Shown: in pieces, positions 43,673 to 50,543 of the stretch
Layout of the letters: each line of letters opens with the position of its first letter
Position numbering within the stretch: the stretch's first letter is position 1
Virus record (IMG/VR): IMGVR_UViG_3300013123_000008
Span: 1-52,904 of that record
Direction: 5' to 3' (one strand)
Length of the DNA stretch: 52,904 nucleotides
DNA from: a virus
Notes under the pieces: model-generated
The model's database searches: none
What the model was told of the DNA's origin: nothing
Seen by the model: only the letters and a program-made list of their open reading frames with translations
Made by a program: the position numbers and the translations under genes

Positions 43673-44719
43673 ATGTTAAACAAAGAACTTCTTCAAAAAA
43701 TGGTTGATGAGAAATTCGTATCAGTTAAAAAACACCCTACTGAAGAATTGTGGATTTATAATTATACTCCATCTGCGGCTTATAGTCGTGTTTGGAACGA
43801 AGTCACTCTTATATGCAGAGGATTAGTTTTGGATGTTGAATATAATATTATAGCTCGTCCATTTAGAAAATTCTTTAATGTTGAGGAATTAGATCCAGAA
43901 ATAATTCCAAAATTACCATTTGATGTGTATGAAAAAATGGATGGGTCATTAGGAATAGTATTTTGTTGGAAAAATAGATGGATAATAGCAACTAGAGGTT
44001 CATTTGAATCTGAACAAGCTATTAAAGGACAAGAAATTTTAAATAGATCTAATATAAGTGCATTGTCTCCTGACTATACATATATGTTTGAAATAATTTA
44101 TCCTGAAAATAGAATCGTGATAAATTATGATTTTGAAGATTTAGTATTATTGGCGTGTATTGAACCTAAAAGTGGAATAGAAGTAGATATCCACAATGAT
44201 TATTATACTTCACGTTTTAGAGTTGTAAAAAAATATAATGGTCTTAAAGATTTTTCAACTTTAACATCTTTACAAGAAGATAATAAAGAAGGATTTGTTA
44301 TTAAATTTGAAAATAATTTTCGTATGAAAGTTAAGTTCGAAGAATATAAAAGACTTCATAGAATATTAACTGGGATATCTAATGTGACAGTCTGGGAATA
44401 TTTGTCTGACCATAAAGATATAAACGAACTATTAGAAAAAATACCAGATGAATTTTATATGTGGTTAAAAGATATAATAGTGGATTTGCGTTACAAATAC
44501 ACGACTGTTCAAGAATATGCTAGCAAATGTTTTGATGGTTTATTAGAAAACTTAAATGGTAAATTACCAATTAGAAAAGAATATGCTAAATGGGTAATGA
44601 AACATGAAAAATATATTCACGGAATATTATTCAGAATGTATGATAAAAAAGATTATTCAGAAATTATATGGAAAATAGTTAAACCTAAATGGTCAAAAGT
44701 ATTTAAATGCAGTGAATAA
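43673..44719 (+). CDS. rnlA: RNA ligase, T4 Rnl1-like
   Basis: An ATP-dependent ligase that seals broken RNA. The nucleotidyl-transfer lysine is in YEKMDGSLGIVF (K about 88); CRGLVLDVEYNIIARPFRKF, FEIIYPENRIVINYD, KEGFVIKFE and RMKVKFEEYKRLH are the other conserved motifs in order. 348 aa (T4 Rnl1 is 374 aa). With the PNKP gene 130 nt downstream and a large tRNA array nearby, its likely job is repair of tRNAs cut by host anticodon nucleases such as PrrC. Confidence 0.9.
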   Translation: MLNKELLQKMVDEKFVSVKKHPTEELWIYNYTPSAAYSRVWNEVTLICRGLVLDVEYNIIARPFRKFFNVEELDPEIIPKLPFDVYEKMDGSLGIVFCWKNRWIIATRGSFESEQAIKGQEILNRSNISALSPDYTYMFEIIYPENRIVINYDFEDLVLLACIEPKSGIEVDIHNDYYTSRFRVVKKYNGLKDFSTLTSLQEDNKEGFVIKFENNFRMKVKFEEYKRLHRILTGISNVTVWEYLSDHKDINELLEKIPDEFYMWLKDIIVDLRYKYTTVQEYASKCFDGLLENLNGKLPIRKEYAKWVMKHEKYIHGILFRMYDKKDYSEIIWKIVKPKWSKVFKCSE

Positions 44720-44849
44720 ATTTAATTAACAATATCACTTTTTAGTTTAATTATTGTTTTAATAAATATGTTAGAGCGAATTACATTCAAACAAATGAAC
44801 ATTGGACTAAACGTTGGAAAAAAGTAAAATTAATTAATGAAAGTGCAAA
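44720..44849 (+). other. Gap between RNA ligase and PNKP
   Basis: No confident gene. A 19-codon ORF (ATG 44769) and an overlapping start-less frame reading TNEHWTKRWKKVKLINES look coding-like and may be remnants. No terminator is visible, so PNKP may be read from the ligase promoter. Confidence 0.4.
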
Positions 44850-45740
44850 ATGAAAGAGATTATTTTATTAATAGGATTACCTGGAAGTGGTAAAGATACT
44901 TGGTCATTAGAACAAATAAGAAAGTATCCAGGAAAATATAAACGTATTACTAAAGATATGTTGCGTGAAATGATGGATGATTCCAGATTTTCAAATGACA
45001 ATGAAAAAATGACATTAGAAGTTAGAGATGAAATAGTAAAAAAATCTTTAAGTAGAGGTTATTCAGTTATTATATCTGATACTAACTTTCCAGTAGGTGG
45101 AAAACATTTTAAAAGAATGTGTGAAATCGCGAAGTTGGTTGGTAATGTTAGAGTGTGGGAAAAATATTTTGATGTTGATATTAAAGAATGTAAAAGAAGA
45201 AATTTGTTGAGATCTAGAATTGTGCCTGAAGAAGTTATTGACCGAATGTTTGAAAAATATATTAAAGGAAGATCTTTTACTTTAGGTGATGAATATTTTC
45301 CAAAGTATGAAAAAATACCATATAATTTTGATTTGCCGGATTGTGTAATTTTTGATATTGATGGAACTTTGGCTCATATGAATGATAGAAGTCCATACGA
45401 ATGGTCAAAGGTAGGTGAAGATAAAAGTGATGTTTATTTATCTATTATTAGTAAATATTTAAAAACAGATACTAATTTGTTTATTTTTACTGGCAGGGAC
45501 GGGTCATGCTTAAATGAAACTAAAAACTGGTTAGATTTAGCTAATATAGGTTATGATAAGATTTTTATAAGACCTGCCGGAAATATGGAGAAAGATTCTT
45601 TAATAAAAGAAAGAATGTATAATGAGAATATTAAAGGTAAGTACAATGTTCTTTCAATTTTTGATGATAGAAACCAAGTAGTAGAAATGTGGAGATTATT
45701 AGGATTAACATGTTGCCAAGTCAATTATGGTGATTTTTGA
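44850..45740 (+). CDS. pseT: Polynucleotide 5'-kinase/3'-phosphatase, PseT-like
   Basis: The enzyme heals RNA ends by phosphorylating 5'-OH and removing 3'-phosphate, preparing them for RNA ligase. The kinase P-loop is IILLIGLPGSGKDTWSLEQ (about residues 4-22) with RITKDMLREMM, and RRNLLRSRIVPEEVIDRMF forms the lid. The phosphatase half begins CVIFDIDGTLAHMNDRSPYE (DxDGT) with FIFTGRDGS and FDDRNQVVEMW. 296 aa against 301 in T4, with the same domain order. It overlaps Dam by 4 nt in a TTGA arrangement. Confidence 0.95.
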   Translation: MKEIILLIGLPGSGKDTWSLEQIRKYPGKYKRITKDMLREMMDDSRFSNDNEKMTLEVRDEIVKKSLSRGYSVIISDTNFPVGGKHFKRMCEIAKLVGNVRVWEKYFDVDIKECKRRNLLRSRIVPEEVIDRMFEKYIKGRSFTLGDEYFPKYEKIPYNFDLPDCVIFDIDGTLAHMNDRSPYEWSKVGEDKSDVYLSIISKYLKTDTNLFIFTGRDGSCLNETKNWLDLANIGYDKIFIRPAGNMEKDSLIKERMYNENIKGKYNVLSIFDDRNQVVEMWRLLGLTCCQVNYGDF

Positions 45741-46567
45741 AATATAATCGTATATTTAGATATAGTGGTTCTAAATATAAATATATAAATTGTATTAATG
45801 GAACTATCAATTTTTCAAAAAAGAAAATTTTTGTTGAACCATTTGTCGGTAGTGGAGTAATTTTCTTAAATGTTAATAATTTTAAAAAATTTATTATAAA
45901 TGATATTGATAGAAATATTATTAGAATATTCAAGTCATTTAAAGAAATTTCATTTGATTATTATCAGACAAAATTAAATGACGTATATGATATGTTTGGG
46001 TCTATAAAAGATAATAAACACGCATATTATGAATTTAGAAACTGGTTTAATGATAATCATTGGAATACAGATACAATTGATGAAGGAATATATTTAATGT
46101 TTCTAGCAAATTCATGTATAAATTCTTTTTTAAGATTCGGTCCAAACGGAATGAATCAATCATATGGAAATAGAGCATATCAATATAATTATAAATATGA
46201 TATGCATAATAGAATATATGAACGATTACAAAATACAGAAATTTATAATTTAGATTATTTAAAATTTTTAAAAGTACTAAATTTACCTGTGTCTGAATAC
46301 GCATTCGTTTTGGATCCACCTTATATTAAAAAGAAAAGTTCATATGATACTTTAAATGAAAATTATTATAATTTTTTCTTAAGTAGTTTAGAATATTTAG
46401 AATATTACTATACTGATATTTATGACCCAGAAATTTTAGATAAATTAAAATGTTCATATAAAGTATTAAGAGAAAAAATGATTAATACGGGTCCTTTAAC
46501 TCATAAAAAACGGAATAATAATACTGAATGCATGTTTTTTAATTCTATGTACTTTGATGAAAAATAA
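45737..46567 (+). CDS. dam: DNA adenine methyltransferase, Dam-like
   Basis: An N6-adenine methyltransferase of the alpha (D12) class. IFRYSGSKYKYI is the N-terminal SAM-contact motif (YxGSK), IFVEPFVGSGVIFLN motif I, FIINDIDRNII motif II and FVLDPPY motif IV. The target may be GATC as for T4 Dam, but the target-recognition region is not readable by eye. The start is TTG 45737 in a TTGA overlap with PNKP. 276 aa. It may protect DNA from restriction in addition to cytosine hypermodification. Confidence 0.9.
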   Translation: MKYNRIFRYSGSKYKYINCINGTINFSKKKIFVEPFVGSGVIFLNVNNFKKFIINDIDRNIIRIFKSFKEISFDYYQTKLNDVYDMFGSIKDNKHAYYEFRNWFNDNHWNTDTIDEGIYLMFLANSCINSFLRFGPNGMNQSYGNRAYQYNYKYDMHNRIYERLQNTEIYNLDYLKFLKVLNLPVSEYAFVLDPPYIKKKSSYDTLNENYYNFFLSSLEYLEYYYTDIYDPEILDKLKCSYKVLREKMINTGPLTHKKRNNNTECMFFNSMYFDEK

Positions 46568-46583
46568 GATTATATTTGTATAT
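46545..46583 (+). promoter_or_regulatory. Family-A-like boxes overlapping the next start
   Basis: CTATGTA (46545-46551), 18 nt, TTATATTTGTATAT (46570-46583). The spacing is exact, but the downstream box covers the start codon of the metallophosphoesterase gene, so it cannot serve that gene simply. It may be chance. Confidence 0.25.
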
Positions 46584-47313
46584 GTTAAATATAACTAAAA
46601 ATAGTAGATTTTTCGTGTGTGGTGATACTCATGGAAATCATGATATATCTAAACTTAATACTACATTATGGCCTGAACAAAAAGATTTAACTGAAAATGA
46701 TGTTCTTATTCAAGTAGGTGATTTTGGATTAATCTGGCAACAAGAACAAGATAGTGAAGAGAGATTCTGGTTAGAATGGTTAGATTCAAAACCATTTTTC
46801 ACTTTATTCATTGCTGGAAATCATGAAAACCATTGGAGATTAAATTCATACCCAGATGTACCATTTTATGGTGGTAGAGCTTCTTTCATATCACGCAAGG
46901 TTATTTTATTGAAAGATGGTTATGTATATACTTTTGGTGATAAGAAATTTTTTATGTTTGGAGGTGCATATTCACCAGATAAAGAATTTAGAGTATTAGG
47001 TCGTTCTTGGTGGCCAGAAGAAATTCCATCTTATAAAACAATGTTAGCAGGTATTATTAATTTGGAAAAAGAAAACTATAATATAGATTATATAATAACA
47101 CACACAATACCAAGTAGTATAATTTCTGTTCTTGGAGTACAAGATATTTATAATGATCCTGTATCTGTGTATTTAGAAAATATTAGAATGCAATTTATTG
47201 AAAGAAATAAGTTGTATAAGCATTGGTTTGCCGGTCATTGGCATATTGATAAAACGTTTGATGATTTTAATTTTAGTATAACATATAATAATAAACCTAT
47301 GGAAATAAAATGA
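46582..47313 (+). CDS. Metallophosphoesterase
   Basis: A two-metal phosphoesterase. FFVCGDTHGNHD, LIQVGDFGLIW, LFIAGNHENHWR, YIITHTIPS and HWFAGHWHID are the five metal-binding motifs in order. 244 aa from ATG 46582; an in-frame TTG lies 6 nt upstream. Family members include RNA phosphodiesterases, nucleotidases and phosphatases; next to PNKP and RNA ligase, a role in RNA end processing or in degrading cyclic nucleotides is possible but inferred. Confidence 0.85.
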   Translation: MLNITKNSRFFVCGDTHGNHDISKLNTTLWPEQKDLTENDVLIQVGDFGLIWQQEQDSEERFWLEWLDSKPFFTLFIAGNHENHWRLNSYPDVPFYGGRASFISRKVILLKDGYVYTFGDKKFFMFGGAYSPDKEFRVLGRSWWPEEIPSYKTMLAGIINLEKENYNIDYIITHTIPSSIISVLGVQDIYNDPVSVYLENIRMQFIERNKLYKHWFAGHWHIDKTFDDFNFSITYNNKPMEIK

Positions 47314-47840
47314 ATAAGTTATTAAGAGATAAATGTTTATCTTCGAACAGAAAATTTAATATTTTATCTAAAGAAGAAGTAAAAAAAGAATTAGATAAAA
47401 TTCCAATTAATAAACCAACTAAATGTGTCGGTATAATAGAAGATGAATTTTATTCAACTATTACACCGGTATGTAAAGTTGTATACGCCCACTTAAACGG
47501 AGATTTTATTGTAGATCAATTTCATGACGATTTTGATAGACCTGGAGTTAGATTACAATCTGACAAATGTGGAAGTTATGTAGATATTTTATTTGAAACT
47601 CCTACTGATAAATTTATATTTATGAATGAGTTACAATCATCTAAACCTATTAAATATGAAGATAGAATCAATGATAATGGTAAAATTTATATTCCAGATG
47701 ATGTTTTACATAATACAAAATCAAAGTTGAAAGACATAACTATTAAGAACAAATTTAAATTCGCATTAGGAATATTAGCAGGTTTTTCTGTATTTAAGTT
47801 ATATAAAAATAAAAAGAAAGATTTAGGTCGGTTATTGTGA
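47310..47840 (+). CDS. Unrecognised 176-aa protein with C-terminal membrane helix
   Basis: Residues about 150-166 (FALGILAGFSVFKLY) form one short membrane helix followed by a Lys-rich tail, so the protein is probably tail-anchored. The N-terminal domain contains several conserved-looking strands (VCKVVYAHLNGDFIV) but no known motif. Overlaps the phosphoesterase by 4 nt. Confidence 0.6.
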   Translation: MNKLLRDKCLSSNRKFNILSKEEVKKELDKIPINKPTKCVGIIEDEFYSTITPVCKVVYAHLNGDFIVDQFHDDFDRPGVRLQSDKCGSYVDILFETPTDKFIFMNELQSSKPIKYEDRINDNGKIYIPDDVLHNTKSKLKDITIKNKFKFALGILAGFSVFKLYKNKKKDLGRLL

Positions 47841-47900
47841 TTTTCGTAAAATGAAATATTTGGAAAAATTAAATATGTAAAGTTTATATTTCACTATATA

Positions 47901-47919
47901 TAAAAGATACTATCTTTTA
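47901..47919 (+). terminator. Short hairpin before 47940
   Basis: TAAAAGAT and ATCTTTTA form an 8-bp A/T-rich stem with an ACT loop. The GC content is too low for a strong terminator; it might instead be a leader hairpin of the 47940 gene. Confidence 0.4.
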
Positions 47920-47939
47920 ATTTTAACGGGAATATAAAT

Positions 47940-48212
47940 ATGAAAAAATATTTCGGTAAACTAAAATGTTTTATAGGTATACATAATTTTGTTATTAAAA
48001 GACGTATGAGTTTGTCGAATTGTATTTTCAGATTTTTAAGAATAAATAACCTAAATCCTAAGATTTATAAAGTTTTTATTTCTAAAGATAGAATGTTAAT
48101 TGATAAAAAGTGTTCTAGGTGTGAGGTTACAATAAATGAAATATTTGACTTTAACCAACTATTAAAAAAGGAATTAATAATTAATAAAAAAAATAAAATA
48201 AATTTAAATTAA
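47940..48212 (+). CDS. Unrecognised 90-aa basic protein
   Basis: A small Lys/Ile-rich protein with CSRC near residue 58 and LKCFIGIHNF near the N-terminus, a pattern (KCxxGxHx...CxxC) that may bind one zinc. An ACGGG ribosome site lies 8 nt upstream. It is the last intact gene before the RNA array. Confidence 0.55.
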   Translation: MKKYFGKLKCFIGIHNFVIKRRMSLSNCIFRFLRINNLNPKIYKVFISKDRMLIDKKCSRCEVTINEIFDFNQLLKKELIINKKNKINLN

Positions 48213-48407
48213 AGTTATTTTCTCTATATATATAATATATGAAAATGTATAATTTTATATCACTCAATTTACATAAATTCACCCAAATGGAGATTAAATG
48301 GAATATGTGTGATTATAGAACATCGGCATTTTCACCCGAATATAGTTTATAATCATATCTAAAAGATTAGATTGATTATGGACTTCACAAAAGGTCTAAT
48401 CTTTTAT
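48213..48407 (+). other. Intergenic region with an 11-bp inverted repeat
   Basis: No convincing gene; a GGAG-ATG at 48293-48300 opens only a 4-codon frame. AAAAGATTAGA (48361-48371) pairs with TCTAATCTTTT (48395-48405) across 23 nt, and may act as a terminator or processing hairpin. Confidence 0.5.
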
Positions 48408-48559
48408 ATGCGAAAACTAAAATATATTTGTGATACATGTCGTCATTTAATATGTGTTCCATATTCAATTGAAAACTTACATAAATGGTGCATGATTTAG
48501 GTATCAAACGGATTTGGTTTAATAAAAATCGTTATGATATACCTAAAAAGAATTATTGA
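48408..48559 (+). pseudogene. Small DUF4031-like protein, frameshifted
   Basis: ATG 48408 reads MRKLKYICDTCRHLICVPYS...ENLHKW and stops after 30 codons. One frame over, the sequence continues as VHDLGIKRIWFNKNRYDIP. If one A is added to the run near 48482-48485, the joint reads LHKMVHDLGIKRIWF. The CHLIC...ELH...LGIxRxWF...YDIP order matches DUF4031, a small phage/bacterial family of unknown function. Single-base homopolymer loss or sequencing error. Confidence 0.62.
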
Positions 48560-48627
48560 GATTTTAGTAAATGTGAAATATGAGTAATAGGATATAGTAA
48601 ACATTATTCTAAAAGAATTTTAATATT

Positions 48628-48664
48628 CTATGTACATTTACGAAAAAATATGATATTTTTAATA
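48628..48664 (+). promoter_or_regulatory. Family-A promoter-like element before tRNA-Trp
   Basis: CTATGTA (48628-48634), 16 nt, TGATATTTTTAATA (48651-48664), 33 nt before the first tRNA gene. The spacing is 2 nt shorter than in the other copies. Confidence 0.5.
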
Positions 48665-48696
48665 TGTTAAAAAATTAATATCTAAGATGAGTGTAC

Positions 48697-48770
48697 GCGT
48701 TCTAATGTTCCAAGGTTAGGCGAATTGGTCTCCAAAACCGATTGGGAGAGTTCGATTCTCTCAGGACGTG
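48697..48770 (+). tRNA. tRNA-Trp (CCA)
   Basis: Acceptor gcgttct/aggacgt (first pair G-U), anticodon stem ttggt/accga with loop ctCCAaa (anticodon 48732-48734), T arm gagag-ttcgatt-ctctc, discriminator G as in bacterial tRNA-Trp. No CCA end encoded. Confidence 0.88.
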
Positions 48771-48788
48771 CAAAATTTATTTTTAATT

Positions 48789-48827
48789 CTATGTACAATT
48801 ATAAAAAAAATGATTAAATTTACATAT
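48789..48827 (+). promoter_or_regulatory. Family-A promoter-like element after tRNA-Trp
   Basis: CTATGTA (48789-48795), 18 nt, TTAAATTTACATAT (48814-48827). It would drive the boxA-like leader and the main tRNA array. Confidence 0.55.
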
Positions 48828-48920
48828 AATTAAAATATAAAAACTGAAATTAAGAGTTCCTGTTTCAATTTATAAATTGGGAATTAATAATTCTCTAAAA
48901 AGATGAACTGAATACATTAA

Positions 48921-49166
48921 TGTTCTTTAAATTTATGGGCGCGAAATAAGATTGGATAGATATACAATGCGGTTATTAATATTTGAGAGGATAGGTTCTT
49001 TAGAATATTAATGACAGAAAATAGGTTAACCTCCTAAGTCGGTGGAATTCCGATCGCGTCTTCCCTTTTTTCAACATATAATATCTGAAAATTTATTTTT
49101 AGATACTGTTTACTTTAATATACATATATGTATATTTAAATGTTAAATTAAATAGGTTCTTTGACA
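48921..49166 (+). promoter_or_regulatory. Three boxA-like sites in the tRNA leader
   Basis: TGTTCTTTAA (48921-48930), GGTTCTTTAGAA (48994-49005) and GGTTCTTTGACA (49155-49166) resemble the boxA antitermination element of bacterial rRNA leaders (TGCTCTTTAACA in E. coli). The last two share the context ATAGGTTCTTT. They flank a structured RNA that ends in a T run. Confidence 0.4.
48937..49068 (+). ncRNA. Unassigned structured RNA with T-run end
   Basis: GGGCGCGA (48937-48944) pairs with TCGCGTCT (49054-49061). Inside, ATTAATATT and AATATTAAT (about 48974-48982 and 49003-49011) form a perfect 9-bp stem. A T-arm-like hairpin gtcgg-tggaatt-ccgat directly abuts the closing stem, as in tRNA, but the loop is not canonical. 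A CTCCTAA stretch looks like an Arg(CCT) anticodon loop without a stem. A T6 run follows. It may be a small RNA, an attenuator or a degenerate tRNA. Confidence 0.4.
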
Positions 49167-49181
49167 TATTGAAAACCATAA

Positions 49182-49254
49182 GTATAAGATAGCATAATGG
49201 AAATGCGCTGGATGTTTCGTCCGGAGTATATGGGTTCGATTCCCATCTTATACT
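49182..49254 (+). tRNA. tRNA, anticodon irregular (TTT by position)
   Basis: Acceptor gtataag/cttatac and T arm atggg-ttcgatt-cccat are perfect; anticodon stem ctgga/tccgg. The loop is tgTTTcg, with G at position 33 and C at 37, which no normal tRNA has. Discriminator is T. Identity is uncertain (Lys by position); the loop may carry an error or the gene may be degenerate. Confidence 0.65.
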
Positions 49255-49262
49255 CAATATTT

Positions 49263-49331
49263 GCTAGTGACTTAGAGTAAGACGACCATTTATAAAATGG
49301 AAAGTAGGAGGTTAGAATCCTTCCATTAGTA
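49263..49331 (+). tRNA. Divergent tRNA, anticodon unclear (ATA by position)
   Basis: Acceptor gctagtg/cattagt and a T-arm-like hairpin ggagg-ttagaat-ccttc are present. The anticodon stem ccat/atgg has only four pairs, with loop ttATAaa. The D arm lacks the GG pair and the gene is only 69 nt. Possibly degenerate. Confidence 0.45.
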
Positions 49332-49337
49332 AATCAT

Positions 49338-49414
49338 GTGTCAATGATTGCAATTTGGTAGACATCTGGTCCTTAGAAGACCGGTTTTTGAGAGTTCGAG
49401 CCTCTCTTGACACA
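49338..49414 (+). tRNA. tRNA-Leu (TAG), short variable loop
   Basis: Acceptor gtgtcaa/ttgacac, anticodon stem tggtc/gaccg with loop ctTAGaa (49374-49376), T arm gagag-ttcgagc-ctctc, discriminator A. The D arm (ttggtagac) is Leu-like, but the variable region is only about 6 nt instead of the long arm of bacterial tRNA-Leu. Confidence 0.85.
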
Positions 49415-49544
49415 CAAAATAAAACATGTAAAACATGATAAAATATAATTTTATAATATGACGAAACATATGAATGTAATTCATTAATTGATAAATATAA
49501 TTTATATATTAGAATGAAATACAATTTGTATTTTAAAACTTAGT

Positions 49545-49619
49545 GGTCTTATATCCCAATTGGTAGAGGAGGCGGTTTAAGAAATCGTTAAAGTCTTAGT
49601 TCGAATCTGAGTAGGACTA
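49545..49619 (+). tRNA. tRNA-Leu (AAG by position)
   Basis: Acceptor ggtctta/taggact, T arm cttag-ttcgaat-ctgag, anticodon stem gcggt/atcgt (wobble-rich) with loop ttAAGaa (49579-49581), discriminator A. A34 anticodons are uncommon in bacteria, and the variable region is short for Leu. Confidence 0.75.
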
Positions 49620-49634
49620 CTGAAAAATTTATAT

Positions 49635-49709
49635 GTGCCTCTGTTGCTGGTCTGGAGACAGCTTCTGGTTGAAGCCCAGAGGAGTTCGGTTCAATCCCGA
49701 AGGGGCGCA
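49635..49709 (+). tRNA. tRNA-Phe (GAA)
   Basis: Acceptor gtgcctc/ggggcgc, D arm gctg/cagc with GG in the loop, perfect anticodon stem tctgg/ccaga with loop ttGAAgc (49671-49673), T arm ttcgg-ttcaatc-ccgaa, discriminator A. Four rather than two bases separate acceptor and D stem. Confidence 0.82.
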
Positions 49710-49714
49710 CATAT

Positions 49715-49787
49715 TGACTAATAGTTTAATTGGTAAAATACTCGGTTGTTACCCGAGAGAGTTCTGGTTCGAAGCCGGATTAGTCAG
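49715..49787 (+). tRNA. tRNA-Asn (GTT)
   Basis: Acceptor tgactaa/ttagtca, anticodon stem ctcgg/ccgag with loop ttGTTac (49748-49750), T arm tctgg-ttcgaag-ccgga, discriminator G as expected for Asn. It is followed at 49791-49810 by a 7-bp hairpin (tggatta/taatcca) that may guide processing. Confidence 0.9.
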
Positions 49788-49822
49788 CACTGGATTATTT
49801 AGTTAATCCATTATATTTATAA

Positions 49823-49898
49823 GTACAGTGTGCTCTTCTGGTGATGGGGTCGGTCTGCAAAACCGATTAAATTAGGAGTTCGATTCTCCCACTGTACT
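49823..49898 (+). tRNA. tRNA-Cys (GCA)
   Basis: Acceptor gtacagt/actgtac, anticodon stem tcggt/accga with loop ctGCAaa (49857-49859), T loop ttcgatt, discriminator T, the Cys identity base. Confidence 0.9.
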
Positions 49899-49971
49899 CA
49901 ACCTAAATATGAAATAAATGAATATGTTGGTTAAATTTTTAAAAAACTATTTAGTATTTAATGATATTAAT

Positions 49972-50045
49972 GCGGGTGTAGTATAACGGTTTTATTATAG
50001 GTGGCTTCCAACCATTAGATCCGAGTTCGACTCTCGGTATCCGCT
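49972..50045 (+). tRNA. tRNA-Gly (TCC)
   Basis: Acceptor gcgggtg/tatccgc, anticodon loop ctTCCaa (50007-50009), T arm ccgag-ttcgact-ctcgg, discriminator T, the usual Gly base. Its D arm (gtagtataacggtttta) is almost the same as that of the next tRNA, so the two arose by duplication. Confidence 0.92.
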
Positions 50046-50051
50046 CTTTAT

Positions 50052-50124
50052 GCAGATGTAGTATAACGGTTTATTATGTGACATTGCCAATGTTAAGATC
50101 CGAGTTCGATTCTCGGTATTTGCA
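50052..50124 (+). tRNA. tRNA-Gly (GCC)
   Basis: Acceptor gcagatg/tatttgc, anticodon stem tgaca/tgtta with loop ttGCCaa (50086-50088), T arm ccgag-ttcgatt-ctcgg. Discriminator A is followed by an encoded CCA (50125-50127), the only clear case in the array. Paralogue of the preceding Gly gene. Confidence 0.9.
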
Positions 50125-50167
50125 CCACGATTTTAATTGTTACTAAATATATTACAAAATGAAATTT

Positions 50168-50244
50168 GGTCTATGGGACTGTTTGGGATGGTCGTCTCCT
50201 TGTCACGGAGTACAAACAGAGGGGTTCGAATCCCCTATAGACCG
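50168..50244 (+). tRNA. tRNA-Asp (GTC)
   Basis: Acceptor ggtctat/atagacc, anticodon loop ttGTCac (50202-50204) on ctcc/ggag, T arm agggg-ttcgaat-cccct, discriminator G as in Asp. The D region (gggactg...ggtcgtc) is shared with the following Ala gene. Confidence 0.9.
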
Positions 50245-50318
50245 CATGGATGACAATAACAGACAACGATAACACAACGTGACAATAGCATGTGACGATA
50301 ATCCAGTATTTATAATAT

Positions 50319-50395
50319 GGGACATGGGACTGCATAGGGGTGGTCGTCGCACTTGCAATGCGAATACCAGGCCGGATCGTTACCGACATGTTCCA
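50319..50395 (+). tRNA. tRNA-Ala (TGC)
   Basis: Acceptor gggacat/atgttcc, perfect anticodon stem tcgca/tgcga with loop ctTGCaa (50354-50356), discriminator A. The T arm gccgg-atcgtta-ccgac has A in place of the first T and one mismatch. The acceptor lacks the G3-U70 pair at the usual place only if numbered loosely; position 3 is G opposite T, so the Ala identity pair is present. Confidence 0.85.
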
Positions 50396-50405
50396 CTTAG
50401 GAAAT

Positions 50406-50480
50406 ATAAGTTCAAATCTTATTATGATGAATATATTCATCTGTCGTCTAATTGGTTAGGACACCTGACGTTTATTAGTA
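50406..50480 (+). other. tRNA fragments in swapped order
   Basis: A canonical T arm (ataag-ttcaaat-cttat, 50406-50422) has no 5' half upstream of it. It is followed by a 5-bp hairpin gatga/tcatc and then a tRNA 5' half (tctgtcgtctaattggttaggacacctga, split: TCGTCTAATTGGTTAGGAC at about 50444-50462). It could be remnants of two tRNAs or a permuted gene; no anticodon arm can be completed. Confidence 0.35.
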
Positions 50481-50543
50481 ACATGAAATTTAAGTTATTA
50501 TTTAAATGTTGCGTAAGTTGAAAGTATCATATTAATAATTTAT

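Noticed and set aside
48937-49062. tRNA-Arg(CCT) interrupted by a group I intron
   Set aside because: The CTCCTAA loop has no matching stem and the insert is far shorter than any group I intron.
49161-49188. Sigma70-like TTGACA - 16 nt - TATAAG before a tRNA
   Set aside because: The second box lies inside the tRNA acceptor stem and the first belongs to the boxA-like GGTTCTTTGACA; the tRNA explains the sequence.
49635-49709. tRNA-Thr (GGT) reading of the gene at 49635
   Set aside because: An alternative fold gives perfect D and anticodon stems with loop ttGAAgc, so Phe is clearly better.
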